From Roseibium sp. Sym1 (GTDB lineage: Bacteria > Pseudomonadota > Alphaproteobacteria > Rhizobiales > Stappiaceae), in NCBI RefSeq assembly GCF_027359675.1, contig NZ_CP114786.1:5926501-5990500 (forward strand): DNA of 64,000 nucleotides, given 5' to 3'. This document shows, one piece after another, positions 1 through 7,837 of the stretch. The notes beneath the pieces were generated by a model. That model was not told where the DNA came from. It made no database searches and worked only from the letters and a program-made list of their open reading frames with translations. Position numbers and translations under genes: made by a program. Each line of letters opens with the position of its first letter. Positions within the stretch are counted from its first letter, which is position 1.

Positions 1-499
1 CGCGGTAGTCGTCGGAAGCGCTGGTGCCGGCCTTTTCGTGGGTCCAGTCGACCTTGCGGTAGGTGAAGGACCACTTGTCGCAATCCCCGCGGGACGCATT
101 GGCTTCGTCATTGACGTCCGGCAGGATCGTCTTGCCTTCGACCATGACCGCGTCGGTGAACTTGACGGTGAAGTAGTGTTCCTGCACGCCGGAAGTCGAG
201 GTGCGCCAGAACTGGACTTCGATTTCCATGGTCTCGCCGGTGGCCAATGCCTGCCACAACAGCGGGGTGGCCTTGTCGACCGGCTTCATGAAGGTGGTCG
301 GCATGTGGCGCCGGGTGGCGATGATGGAGCCGGACTGCGGATCCCGCGGCACGACGGCGTTCTGTTCGAAGGCATAGACCAGGGATTCGCCCTCATGGCC
401 TTCCTGCCACAGGTTGCCGATGCTGTCGGCGGTGGTTGCGTCGGAGGTGATGTCGCCCTGGGTTGCGCCCTTGACGGTGATGTATGCGATGTTGGACAT
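1..499 (-). CDS. hcp: Type VI secretion system tube protein Hcp (3' end cut by window edge)
   Basis: About 166 residues are visible and no stop is reached before the window edge. The product begins MSNIAYITVKGATQGDIT and continues with ADSIGNLWQEGHE, DPQSGS, WRTSTSGVQEHYFTVKFTDA and KVDWTHEKAGTSASDDYR, all hallmarks of the Hcp family. Hcp stacks as hexameric rings to form the inner tube of the contractile type VI apparatus and is itself secreted. The start ATG (499-497) follows GGAG at a good distance. Upstream lie a sigma-54-type promoter and a long dyad. No other T6SS gene is in the window, so this may be an orphan or the edge of a cluster lying to the left. Confidence 0.93.
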   Translation of the reverse strand, partial: MSNIAYITVKGATQGDITSDATTADSIGNLWQEGHEGESLVYAFEQNAVVPRDPQSGSIIATRRHMPTTFMKPVDKATPLLWQALATGETMEIEVQFWRTSTSGVQEHYFTVKFTDAVMVEGKTILPDVNDEANASRGDCDKWSFTYRKVDWTHEKAGTSASDDYR

Positions 500-595
500 T
501 TGAGTGCTCCTTGAGTCTGGGTTTGTGTCCGTGACTGAGTGCAGTCTGTCTTCCGAATTCCGGGGCGCCGTGATGTCCGGTGCCGATGCCAAGTG

Positions 596-615
596 AATTG
601 CAACGGCTGTGCCAA
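596..615 (-). promoter_or_regulatory. Sigma-54 (-24/-12) promoter of hcp
   Basis: Read on the minus strand, the site is TTGGCAC-AGCCG-TTGCAA. It has the invariant GG and GC dinucleotides with exactly ten bases between them, and it matches the TGGCAC-N5-TTGC consensus. The expected transcription start is near 588, which leaves a leader of about 90 nt before the hcp ATG. RpoN control of hcp genes is known in Vibrio. The match is seen directly; activity is inferred. Confidence 0.7.
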
Positions 616-688
616 CTCGCTGAAATTTTCTCAATTCATTGAAATTGCTGATGAAAACAGGATCAACGCGAAAGTGTTAACATGTACA

Positions 689-710
689 ACTGTGCAGAAA
701 TCTGCACAGT
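689..710. promoter_or_regulatory. Perfect 22-bp dyad, candidate enhancer site for hcp
   Basis: Ten-base arms ACTGTGCAGA and TCTGCACAGT are separated by two bases. The site lies about 100-120 bp upstream of the predicted sigma-54 start of hcp, where enhancer-binding proteins normally bind. The two-base centre makes a transcription terminator unlikely. The rest of the 500-887 gap shows no gene; a partial similar motif (GCGCAGT) occurs near 735. Confidence 0.5.
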
Positions 711-887
711 CTCCCCAGCGGTGCGAACAAACATGCGCAGTGCAAGTGTGACGAACATCACAAAATGCGGTTCCGCACGGGAAAGATGGCCCGGCGGTGT
801 GGCTCCCACGGGGCAAATCAAGCGCTTTCGCACCGGTAGGGGACAGGACGCGCGAGAGTCTGCACGCTCCCGGGCAATGGTGCCCGG

Positions 888-1766
888 TCAGAGGAGACCT
901 GCGGCCTCCATGGCCTTGTCGATTGCCCGGCGGGTGTCATTCGTGACCGGAGCCAGGGGCAACCGCACGTCTTCCCCGCAAAGTCCGAGCCGCGACAGGG
1001 CATATTTGACGCAAGCCGCGGGCGGCTCCAGGAACACCGCCGAATGCAGCGGCAGAAGACGGTCCTGGTAGTCGCGCGCCAGGTTCAGGTCCTCGGCCAG
1101 CGAGGCCTTCTGGAATTCGGCGCACAGGCGCGGTGCCACGTTGGCGGTGACCGAAATGCAGCCACGGCCGCCATGGGCGTTGAAGCCGAGAGCGGCGGCA
1201 TCTTCCGCACTGAGCTGAATGAAGGACTTGCCGCAGAGCGCCCGCTGCCGGCTGACCCGCTCCATGCTGCCCGTGGCATCCTTGACACCGATGATCCGGG
1301 GCCAGCGTGCCATCTCTGCCATGGTCTCCGGCAGGATGTCGATCACGCAGCGGCCGGGGATGTTGTAGAGAATGATCGGCAGGTCGCTGTTGTCGTGGAG
1401 AACGCGATAATGCGCCAGCAGCCCTTCCTGGCTGGGCTTGTTGTAGTAGGGAGTCACGATCAGCGCCGCGTCGGCACCGACCGCTTCGGCATGCTGGAGC
1501 ATGTCGAGCGATTGTGCGGTGGCGTTGGAACCGGTTCCCGCTATGACCGGCACGCGGCCTGAAACCAGCTCGACCACCCGCCGGATGACCTCCTTGTGCT
1601 CGTCCTTGGAGACCGTCGGGCTCTCGCCGGTTGTGCCGACGGCCACAAGACCGTCACTGCCTTCGGCGATATGCCACTCGACCAGGCGCTCCAGCGCGTC
1701 GTAGTCGACCTTGCCTTCCCTGAACGGTGTCACGAGGGCAGGCAGGGATCCCTTGATGTCGAGCAT
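888..1766 (-). CDS. dapA: 4-hydroxy-tetrahydrodipicolinate synthase
   Basis: At 292 aa this is the normal DapA size. It catalyses condensation of pyruvate with aspartate semialdehyde, the first committed step of lysine and diaminopimelate synthesis in the cytoplasm. Seen: the TIM-barrel start [10 protein letters not shown], the substrate loop GTTGESPT, the catalytic tyrosine in [15 protein letters not shown], and the Schiff-base lysine in GVKDATG. GGGAGG precedes the start. Residue patterns fit DapA better than N-acetylneuraminate lyase, but related DHDPS-family aldolases cannot be fully excluded. It stands alone, tail to head with the hcp regulatory region. Confidence 0.88.
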   Translation of the reverse strand: MLDIKGSLPALVTPFREGKVDYDALERLVEWHIAEGSDGLVAVGTTGESPTVSKDEHKEVIRRVVELVSGRVPVIAGTGSNATAQSLDMLQHAEAVGADAALIVTPYYNKPSQEGLLAHYRVLHDNSDLPIILYNIPGRCVIDILPETMAEMARWPRIIGVKDATGSMERVSRQRALCGKSFIQLSAEDAAALGFNAHGGRGCISVTANVAPRLCAEFQKASLAEDLNLARDYQDRLLPLHSAVFLEPPAACVKYALSRLGLCGEDVRLPLAPVTNDTRRAIDKAMEAAGLL

Positions 1767-1897
1767 GCGGCGTCCTCCCAGAGCTTGTTCGGGCTTGATG
1801 GCGCCGCTCTGTGTCGAATGTTTGTCCCGCCAATGTCTGTGCCATCAAACCGTGGCGCCTGGCAAGCTCCGGAGGTGTCCCGTGAGCACCTTCCCCG

Positions 1898-2185
1898 TCA
1901 GGCGGCGAGAAAGTCCAGACGCTCGTCCAGCCGCGCCGGCGTGATTTCCAGAATGTCGGCGCTCACCACGTTCTCGATGACGAAGGGATCTTCCGCAACA
2001 AACGCCTCAAGCGTCCCCTTGTCTGTGCCATGGGCTAATATGGCCCCGCCCCTGTTCGGTTGCAGACTGCCGACCATAAGGAACAGTCCCTTGTCAAAAC
2101 CGCGCTGGATCCAGGCCTTGTGGCCCTCCATCAGTTCGCCTGCGCGGGCCTTGTGCTCGGAAAAGGTCAGGGTCACGACATACAT
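1898..2185 (-). CDS. YciI-like small protein
   Basis: This 95-aa protein starts MYVVTLTFSEHKARAGELMEG and carries the YciI-fold pattern, including HKAWIQRGFDKG, an internal GGAILAHG segment and an acidic EDPF motif (AFVAEDPFVIENVVS). YciI proteins are dimeric alpha-beta ferredoxin-like proteins that often contain a His/Asp pair and sometimes act as small hydrolases or dehalogenases; the substrate here is unknown. The start at 2185 is set by AAGGAGA upstream; a longer frame would run into tetR. It lies 34 nt after tetR, so the two probably form one autoregulated transcript. Confidence 0.75.
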   Translation of the reverse strand: MYVVTLTFSEHKARAGELMEGHKAWIQRGFDKGLFLMVGSLQPNRGGAILAHGTDKGTLEAFVAEDPFVIENVVSADILEITPARLDERLDFLAA

Positions 2186-2219
2186 GGGTGTCTCCTTGGT
2201 TTTTGACGATTGATCCGGT

Positions 2220-2804
2220 TCAATTGACGGGGGAGGCCTTTGCGGCAACGCCGCCGAGCCAGACGAGGATGTCGTCAACCTGCCGGCGGACATAGACCTC
2301 GTCCCTGAAGGCCTGGGCGAGAGTCGCCACGCCCTGGCTCCAGCCAAGAACGTGGAGGGCGTGCTCGGCTGACGCATCTCCGCAGCCCATCTCCTCGAAC
2401 TGGCGTTCCAACCAGTCGCGAAACAGCGCCATGATCCGGTTGGCCTTGTCCCTGGACGGATGATCGAGCTTGCTCAGCTCGGTGGTCAACGTGCCGACCG
2501 GGCAGCCAGAGGCCATGATCTTCGACTGGTTGGTGATGACGATCCTGATGAAACAGGCGATCCGCTCCTGCGGGGTCGCGGCGGTTTCATTCCACTTGCC
2601 GAGCAGTGCCTCGCGGTCCGCAAGACGCTTGTCGATCACCGCATCGAGGATCTCGTCCTTGGTTCTGAAATGATAGTAGAAATTGCCGCGCGAAATGTTC
2701 ACCGCCGCGGCGATGTCGGCAAAGGATGTCTGCGCAAAGCCCTGTTCGTAAAAAAGCCCGTCCGCAGCATTGACGATCTGCTGGCGCGTGCTGCCTGCCG
2801 ACAT
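2220..2804 (-). CDS. TetR/AcrR family transcriptional repressor
   Basis: The 194-aa product has an N-terminal TetR helix-turn-helix (residues ~8-55, with TSFADIAAAVNISRGNFYYHF) and a ligand-binding C-terminal half that includes the CPVGTL segment seen in the AcrR/YcnC-like subgroup. The start at 2804 is chosen because GGAGGGTGAC sits directly upstream; it drops 12 residues from the longest reading. Two similar dyads overlap its own promoter, which argues for autorepression. The cotranscribed YciI-like gene is the only obvious target. The inducer is unknown. Confidence 0.85.
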   Translation of the reverse strand: MSAGSTRQQIVNAADGLFYEQGFAQTSFADIAAAVNISRGNFYYHFRTKDEILDAVIDKRLADREALLGKWNETAATPQERIACFIRIVITNQSKIMASGCPVGTLTTELSKLDHPSRDKANRIMALFRDWLERQFEEMGCGDASAEHALHVLGWSQGVATLAQAFRDEVYVRRQVDDILVWLGGVAAKASPVN

Positions 2805-2846
2805 GTCACCCTCCCCTGTCCACCAATCCGATGCGAGCAATCCCGA

Positions 2847-2864
2847 TTAGGACACTTGACCTAA
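2847..2864. promoter_or_regulatory. TetR operator O1 (candidate)
   Basis: An 18-bp imperfect palindrome, TTAGGACAC/TTGACCTAA, has 7 of 9 positions complementary. It shares the direct repeat ATTAGGACA with the next site, 25 bp away. It lies just downstream of the predicted -10 element of the tetR promoter, a typical position for autorepression. Confidence 0.5.
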
Positions 2865-2868
2865 ACAA

Positions 2869-2897
2869 TGATTAGGACAAACGTCCAAATCAGTCAA
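2869..2897 (-). promoter_or_regulatory. Sigma-70 promoter of tetR-yciI with embedded operator O2
   Basis: On the minus strand a -35 TTGACT (2897-2892) and a -10 TAATCA (2874-2869) are separated by 17 bp. The second operator-like palindrome, TTAGGACAA/ACGTCCAAA (2872-2889), fills the spacer and touches the -10 element. Confidence 0.55.
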
Positions 2898-2986
2898 GCA
2901 CCTTGCTGAGCGGGTCCCGACCCGGCGGGGAGAACTCCATCCGAGCTGGCTGCCGGCGGGGCTCACGCCAATGTGAAGTCCACCTG

Positions 2987-3022
2987 AAAAGGCTCCTGAC
3001 ACGCAGTTGTCAGGAGCCTTTT
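2987..3022. terminator. Bidirectional rho-independent terminator without an assigned gene
   Basis: A perfect 15-bp stem, AAAAGGCTCCTGACA with its complement, closes on the six-base loop CGCAGT and gives a T run on either strand. It lies between divergent tetR and egtB, so no annotated gene feeds into it. It may end a small RNA or leader transcript starting in 2890-2986. The rest of the 2805-3318 gap is AT-rich towards egtB and shows no ORF of note. Confidence 0.7.
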
Positions 3023-3318
3023 CCTACATTCGGAACCAGCGAAACAACGGCCCTTGTCACGCAGCAAAAGCATTCACCCATTATTTCAACAGCTTACGCC
3101 TATTCGAACCAATTGACCGAAAATGATAGAAAAATACTACACTGTTTATTTTTATCAACATTCCGCGATCAGATGGCTTCGCGGCGTATTTTTGCACCCC
3201 GCCGGTGCAATTTCCATCATTGGAAACCCGCCATGCACGCCTACGTTTTAGCCGCTTGGCGGCACTCAACTGCCCGGCCCGCACCTTGCCGGCCGGTCCC
3301 CATGTGGAGGGAAACAAG

Positions 3319-4584
3319 ATGACTTTTTTGGACGGGCGGGTCGAACCGTCACGGACCTCATCCGCCGCAGACCTGTTCGAGCAGACACGCGCTCAGACGC
3401 TGGCGCTCGCAAGGCCCCTGACGCCGGAGGACATGGGCCTTCAGTCCATGGAGGATGCCAGCCCACCGAAGTGGCATCTGGCCCACACGACCTGGTTTTT
3501 CGAGGAATTCATCCTGAAACCGTCGCTGCCCGGTTATCTGCCCCGGGACGAGCGGTTCGCCGTCCTGTTCAATTCCTATTACGTGCAGGCCGGGCCGCGG
3601 CATACGCGGTCCAGACGGGGCCTCCTGTCCAGACCGTCTGTGCAGGAGGTGACGGACTATCGCAGCCATGTCGAGGATGCTCTTCTGGAGGGGCTTGCCC
3701 GGGACGCATTCACGCTTGACCCTGATCAACTTGGCGCCCTGCTCACGCTCGGATGTCATCACGAGATGCAGCACCAGGAACTGCTGGTGACCGACCTGCT
3801 TCACGCCTTTTCCTACAATCCGCTTCTGCCGGCCTATGTCGATCCGAAACCGGCCGCGGTGCAGCCGGTACATGACAGCGGCTGGTCGGACCATGACGGC
3901 GGCCTGGTGGAGATCGGTCATGACGGAGACGGTTTCGCCTATGACTGCGAGGGCCCGCGCCACAGGGTCTGGCTGGAGCCTTACAGACTGGCGGACCGGC
4001 CGGTGACGAACGGCGACTGGATCGCCTTCATGGAGGATGGCGGCTATGCCACCCAGACGCTCTGGCTGATGGAAGGCTGGGCTGTTCGGGAGAAGAACGG
4101 CTGGGACAGTCCCCTCTACTGGTGGCGCCAGGACGATGCCTGGTGGACCTATACCCTGCAGGGCCCCAGACCGGTCGACCTTTCCACCCCGGTGGTTCAT
4201 GTCAGCTACTATGAGGCGGATGCCTTTGCCCGCTGGGCCGGTCACCGGCTTCCGACGGAAGCAGAATGGGAAGCTGCCGCCGGGCCGACCCGCATAGAGG
4301 GCAACTTCCTGGAAAGCGGTGCGCTCACGCCGCTGCCAGGCAGCTCCGGTCTTTGGGGCGATGTCTGGCAGTGGACGTCCAGCGCGTTTTCCCCCTATCC
4401 GGGCTTCACCCCGCCGGACGGCGCCATCGGGGAATACAACGGCAAGTTCATGGTCAACCAGATGGTGCTGCGCGGCGGCTCCTGCGCGACGCCGAAACGC
4501 CAGATGCGCGCGTCCTACCGGACCTTCTTCTATCCGCACCAGCGCTGGCAGATGCTGGGCCTCAGACTGGCGGCAGACAAATGA
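3319..4584 (+). CDS. egtB: Ergothioneine biosynthesis protein EgtB
   Basis: The 421-aa product is an iron-dependent sulfoxide synthase that joins hercynine (trimethyl-histidine) to a thiol substrate using O2. An N-terminal DinB-like domain carries the iron-binding H-x3-H-x-E motif (HHEMQHQE, about residues 147-154) plus H53/H56 in KWHLAH. The C-terminal half is a formylglycine-generating-enzyme-like fold ending VLRGGSCATPKRQMR and YRTFFYPHQRWQ. The start at 3319 is set by GGAGGGAAACAAG; the longer frame lacks a ribosome site. Its stop overlaps the egtD start (ATGA), so the two are translationally coupled. No EgtA, EgtC or EgtE partner is in the window. Confidence 0.93.
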   Translation: MTFLDGRVEPSRTSSAADLFEQTRAQTLALARPLTPEDMGLQSMEDASPPKWHLAHTTWFFEEFILKPSLPGYLPRDERFAVLFNSYYVQAGPRHTRSRRGLLSRPSVQEVTDYRSHVEDALLEGLARDAFTLDPDQLGALLTLGCHHEMQHQELLVTDLLHAFSYNPLLPAYVDPKPAAVQPVHDSGWSDHDGGLVEIGHDGDGFAYDCEGPRHRVWLEPYRLADRPVTNGDWIAFMEDGGYATQTLWLMEGWAVREKNGWDSPLYWWRQDDAWWTYTLQGPRPVDLSTPVVHVSYYEADAFARWAGHRLPTEAEWEAAAGPTRIEGNFLESGALTPLPGSSGLWGDVWQWTSSAFSPYPGFTPPDGAIGEYNGKFMVNQMVLRGGSCATPKRQMRASYRTFFYPHQRWQMLGLRLAADK

Positions 4585-5528
4585 CCAAACATGTTTCCCC
4601 CGACGAACACCGGAAGACCTTCCGCGCCGAGATCCTCGCGGGCCTGACGGCACCGCGCAAGACCTGCAACAGCAAATGGCTCTATGACGATGTGGGATCT
4701 CATCTCTTCGAGGCCATTACCGAACTGGATGCCTATTATCCGACCCGGACGGAACTGGCGATCCTGAAGCGGAATGCCGCGAAATACCGGAGGCTTCCCG
4801 GTGCACGCGGCACGATGGTGGAACTCGGCAGCGGCTCCAGCCGCAAGACCGACCTGCTCCTGAACGCGTTTCAGGATCTGTCCGTCTACATGCCGATCGA
4901 CATTTCGGCCAATCACCTCAAGGCCTCGGCCGAACGGGTGCGCCGGGCGTATCCGTCGCTCGCTGTCATCCCGGTCGCGGCCGACTTCACCCAACCCTTC
5001 GGCAAGTTGCCTCTCCTGCCCGAATTACCGGTCCTGGTGTTCTTTCCCGGCTCCACGATCGGCAACTTCGAAAAGGACGCGGCCATCGGGCTGCTCAGGC
5101 AGATCCGGGACGCAATGCCGGAAGCAACCATGATTGTCGGTGTCGACCGGCCAAAGGCGGAATCGGTTCTGCTGGAGGCCTACGACGATCCGGCCGGGAT
5201 CACGGCCGCGTTCAACATGAATCTGCTGCAACGGATCAACCGGGAACTTGAGGCGGATTTCGATCTGGCATCCTTTGCCCACCAGGCCATCTGGAATGCC
5301 GGGGAAAGCCGCATCGAGATGCACCTGAAAAGCCTGAAGGCACAAACCGTTACAGTGGCGGGTGAACATATTGCCTTTGCGGATAGCGAGACAATCCACA
5401 CGGAGAACTCGCACAAATACAGCGAAAAGGCGCTTTCGGAAATCGCCGGCGAGAGCGGCTGGCGCGTTCTGGACGTGGACACCGATCCGGACGGCCTCTT
5501 TTCCGTCAACACGCTGCAGGCAAACTGA
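4581..5528 (+). CDS. egtD: L-histidine N-alpha-methyltransferase EgtD
   Basis: At 315 aa this is the usual EgtD length. It trimethylates histidine with S-adenosylmethionine to give hercynine, the substrate of the upstream EgtB. Seen: an N-terminal PRKTCNSKWLYDDVGSHLFE segment, the SAM-binding VELGSGSSRKT motif, YMPIDIS, and FFPGSTIGNF, all characteristic of the family (DUF2260/Methyltransf_33). It starts inside the egtB stop codon. A 12-bp GC-rich hairpin follows and closes the two-gene operon. Confidence 0.93.
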   Translation: MTKHVSPDEHRKTFRAEILAGLTAPRKTCNSKWLYDDVGSHLFEAITELDAYYPTRTELAILKRNAAKYRRLPGARGTMVELGSGSSRKTDLLLNAFQDLSVYMPIDISANHLKASAERVRRAYPSLAVIPVAADFTQPFGKLPLLPELPVLVFFPGSTIGNFEKDAAIGLLRQIRDAMPEATMIVGVDRPKAESVLLEAYDDPAGITAAFNMNLLQRINRELEADFDLASFAHQAIWNAGESRIEMHLKSLKAQTVTVAGEHIAFADSETIHTENSHKYSEKALSEIAGESGWRVLDVDTDPDGLFSVNTLQAN

Positions 5529-5539
5529 CCCTTCAGTTC

Positions 5540-5569
5540 ACGGGCGCCGGCCGGGAAGCCGGCGCTCGT
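5540..5569 (+). terminator. Terminator of egtBD
   Basis: A 12-bp stem (one G-U pair; core GCGCCGGC with its complement) has a six-base loop and begins 11 nt after the egtD stop. It is followed by a T/C-rich stretch rather than a strict T run. Confidence 0.6.
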
Positions 5570-5746
5570 GAGTCATTTCCTTTCTTCAAGGCGGCGTCCG
5601 GCCACCGGCGAGCCGGGGCCCATCAGCCTGCCACCGGGACCGGGAGCTGCGGCACTCTGGTCCCGGCCCGCACTTCGTTTGCCAGGAAAGACTGCGAAGG
5701 GGGAGTGCCGGCTTGTCAGCCTGGACAGCCACCCGTCACATCACCC

Positions 5747-6625
5747 CTATTCGATCCCGGCTATGAAGCCGGCCAGAACACGATTGAACCGGTCCGGATA
5801 TTCCCAGAACATCATGTGACCGCCAAACACGTGCACTTCGCTGTTGGGCGTGTGTTTGGCCAGGTAGGCCTTAGCGGTGCCGGACCAGTGCTCGGCAACC
5901 ACGAACGCGGAGGGAATCCGGGCGTCAACTTCCTTGGCGGTGACGAGATAGTTGCTGAAGTTGCCCGAAGCCAGATAGGCAGCGGCCACCCAGGGCGGCG
6001 AATGGGTCGACTGGTCTTCGATCCAGCGGGCCAGAGCGGGCGTGTAGTCCTGCTCGATCATGACCTCGTCCGCGTACCAGTGGATGGCGTCCCTGTGCCC
6101 CCTCGCCGTCTGCACCGCATCGAAAAGACCGGAAATGTCGGCAATACTGCCTTCGGTCCAGTCGCCTTCCTGGCCGGTCATGGGAGTCGGCGACAGGTCG
6201 ATGCACATATGTCCGGCTGCGGCTTCCGTCGACCGTATCTTCACGAATTCCCAGGTGGCGAGGCATCCGAAGGACCAGCCGACCAGGACGGGTTTCTCGA
6301 CCTTCAGATGGTCCAGCAGTCTGGCAAGGTCCGCCCCTTGCGTGACGTAGTTGTTGCCTTCCAGCGTGACGGTCGATCGTCCGTGGCTGCGCGGGTCGAA
6401 GGTGATGACCCGGTGGGTTCCGGAAAAGGCCGCGACCTGGTGTTCGAACACTTCGGTCGTGAAAGTCCATCCGGGCACCAGGACAATCGGCAGACCCTCC
6501 CCGTGATCCTCGTAGTAGAGATCGACCCCGGGTTCGACTTCGAAATAGTCTCCCGCCACAACCGGATTGCCGGCCAGCACGGTCAGGAGACCGGCCGCCA
6601 GGCATTTGGCACTGCATGCAGACAT
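5747..6625 (-). CDS. Exported alpha/beta-fold hydrolase
   Basis: The 292-aa product has a Sec-type signal peptide (MSACSAKCLAAGLLTVLAGNPVVAG). An alpha/beta hydrolase domain follows: oxyanion loop VPGWTF, DPRSHGRS, nucleophile elbow GWSFG with the catalytic serine, and a C-terminal FGGHMMFWEYPDRFN with the likely catalytic histidine. It resembles haloperoxidase/esterase-type family members; the substrate is unknown. The start at 6625 is preferred over two upstream ATGs because GGAGGAAAAC precedes it. It is a single gene, convergent with egtD and divergent from rpiR. Confidence 0.82.
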   Translation of the reverse strand: MSACSAKCLAAGLLTVLAGNPVVAGDYFEVEPGVDLYYEDHGEGLPIVLVPGWTFTTEVFEHQVAAFSGTHRVITFDPRSHGRSTVTLEGNNYVTQGADLARLLDHLKVEKPVLVGWSFGCLATWEFVKIRSTEAAAGHMCIDLSPTPMTGQEGDWTEGSIADISGLFDAVQTARGHRDAIHWYADEVMIEQDYTPALARWIEDQSTHSPPWVAAAYLASGNFSNYLVTAKEVDARIPSAFVVAEHWSGTAKAYLAKHTPNSEVHVFGGHMMFWEYPDRFNRVLAGFIAGIE

Positions 6626-6857
6626 GTTTTCCTCCATCTCCATCCCCTCTGAGGGAACGGCGTAACGCCCCCTGTGCAGCCTAGCATTACCTAAACCTTA
6701 AGATGTATTGTAAAAACTATAACAATTTTTAATTGTATCTGAACACCCTGTCCGCCCTACGCTGCGGCTTGCGGGAATCACCCCAGCTCCTCATGGCGAT
6801 CTTCCCATGCTCATCGGATCGCTAAGGTGCTTGTCCGATGGGTGCGATTTCGTCTGC

Positions 6858-6871
6858 GAAACATTTGTTTC
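6858..6871. promoter_or_regulatory. Inverted repeat upstream of rpiR (candidate operator)
   Basis: GAAAC-ATTT-GTTTC lies 40 nt upstream of the rpiR start. A related half, AAACAAATGAAAC, follows at about 6890-6902. Together they suggest autoregulation by the SIS-domain repressor. The flanking 6626-6911 interval is AT-rich and has no gene. Confidence 0.45.
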
Positions 6872-6911
6872 AGAAATTGACAAGGTAAAAAACAAATGAA
6901 ACAGTAACCGG

Positions 6912-7781
6912 ATGGAAACCATGTCGCCGCCTCAGCTCCGGACCGCGATCTCGGCCAACTATGCCGAGCTCAGCGAAACGTTGCGCATAGCTGCCGACTA
7001 TATTGCTGAAAATCAAGTGGAAATCGCGACGCGCAGCCTGCGCGCGGTGGCGTCCGCCAGCGGCGTATCGCCGGCGAGCTACACCCGGCTGGCCCGGGCG
7101 CTCGGGTATCCCGACTACGAGGCCCTGCGCGAACAGGCACGCGCGGAAGTAAGCCGGCGCGGCAACGAGTCATTCCAGGACAAGGCCAGGCGCCTGCAGT
7201 CGGATGCGGACCAGCCGCTGCTGCCCAGACAGGTCGCGGCCTGCATCGACAACATCAGGGCCCTGGTCGACGACATCGACCCGAGACAGCTCGAGGCCGC
7301 GGTCGAATGCCTGGAAAAATCCCGCAAGATCATCCTGATCGGCGCCCTCGCCTCCGCCGGTTTCACCGACTATTTCGCCTATCTGGCAAAATGGTTCGAC
7401 GACCGCTGGGTCGTGGCGGGCCGCAACGGCGCGACGCTCGGCAGCACGCTTGCCGGCGTCTCCTCCGCCGACAGCGTCATCATCATTTCCAAGCATCCCT
7501 ACGCGCACCGGTCCGTCCGGGCCGCGGAAGTGGCGGCGACAAGCGGTGCAAAAGTCATCGTCCTGACCGACAGCCACGCGTTCCCGGGACTGCAATTCGC
7601 CGACTTTCAATTCATACAACGCACTGAAAGTCCTCACTTTTTTTCGTCTTACGCAGCCACGCTCGTTCTCATCGAAACCATTACGGGCATGCTGGTTGCG
7701 CGAGCCGGATCCGAGGCCGAAGCCCGGATCCAGGAGGTCGACAGGCATAATCGCTTGCTCGACGAGTTTGAAAATGTCTAG
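6912..7781 (+). CDS. MurR/RpiR family transcriptional regulator
   Basis: The 289-aa product has an N-terminal RpiR helix-turn-helix (about residues 10-85; SLRAVASASGVSPASYTRLARALG) and a SIS domain (about 130-265; ILIGALASAGFTDYFAYLAKW and IIISKHPYAHRSVRAAEVAATSG). SIS domains usually sense phosphosugars or related phosphorylated ligands. It is followed after 56 nt by a TAXI-TRAP receptor gene, so it most likely controls that transporter. The start may be 6912 or the second ATG nine bases later. Confidence 0.85.
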   Translation: METMSPPQLRTAISANYAELSETLRIAADYIAENQVEIATRSLRAVASASGVSPASYTRLARALGYPDYEALREQARAEVSRRGNESFQDKARRLQSDADQPLLPRQVAACIDNIRALVDDIDPRQLEAAVECLEKSRKIILIGALASAGFTDYFAYLAKWFDDRWVVAGRNGATLGSTLAGVSSADSVIIISKHPYAHRSVRAAEVAATSGAKVIVLTDSHAFPGLQFADFQFIQRTESPHFFSSYAATLVLIETITGMLVARAGSEAEARIQEVDRHNRLLDEFENV

Positions 7782-7837
7782 GGTGGCAACGACCGTCCTG
7801 GGCCTACTGAATTTTAACAAGAGGGAAGCCTAGTCAA

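Noticed and set aside
38..514. Long open frame on the plus strand over hcp
   Set aside because: It is antisense to a clear Hcp protein with its own ribosome site and promoter; the translated product is arginine/glycine-rich without family features.
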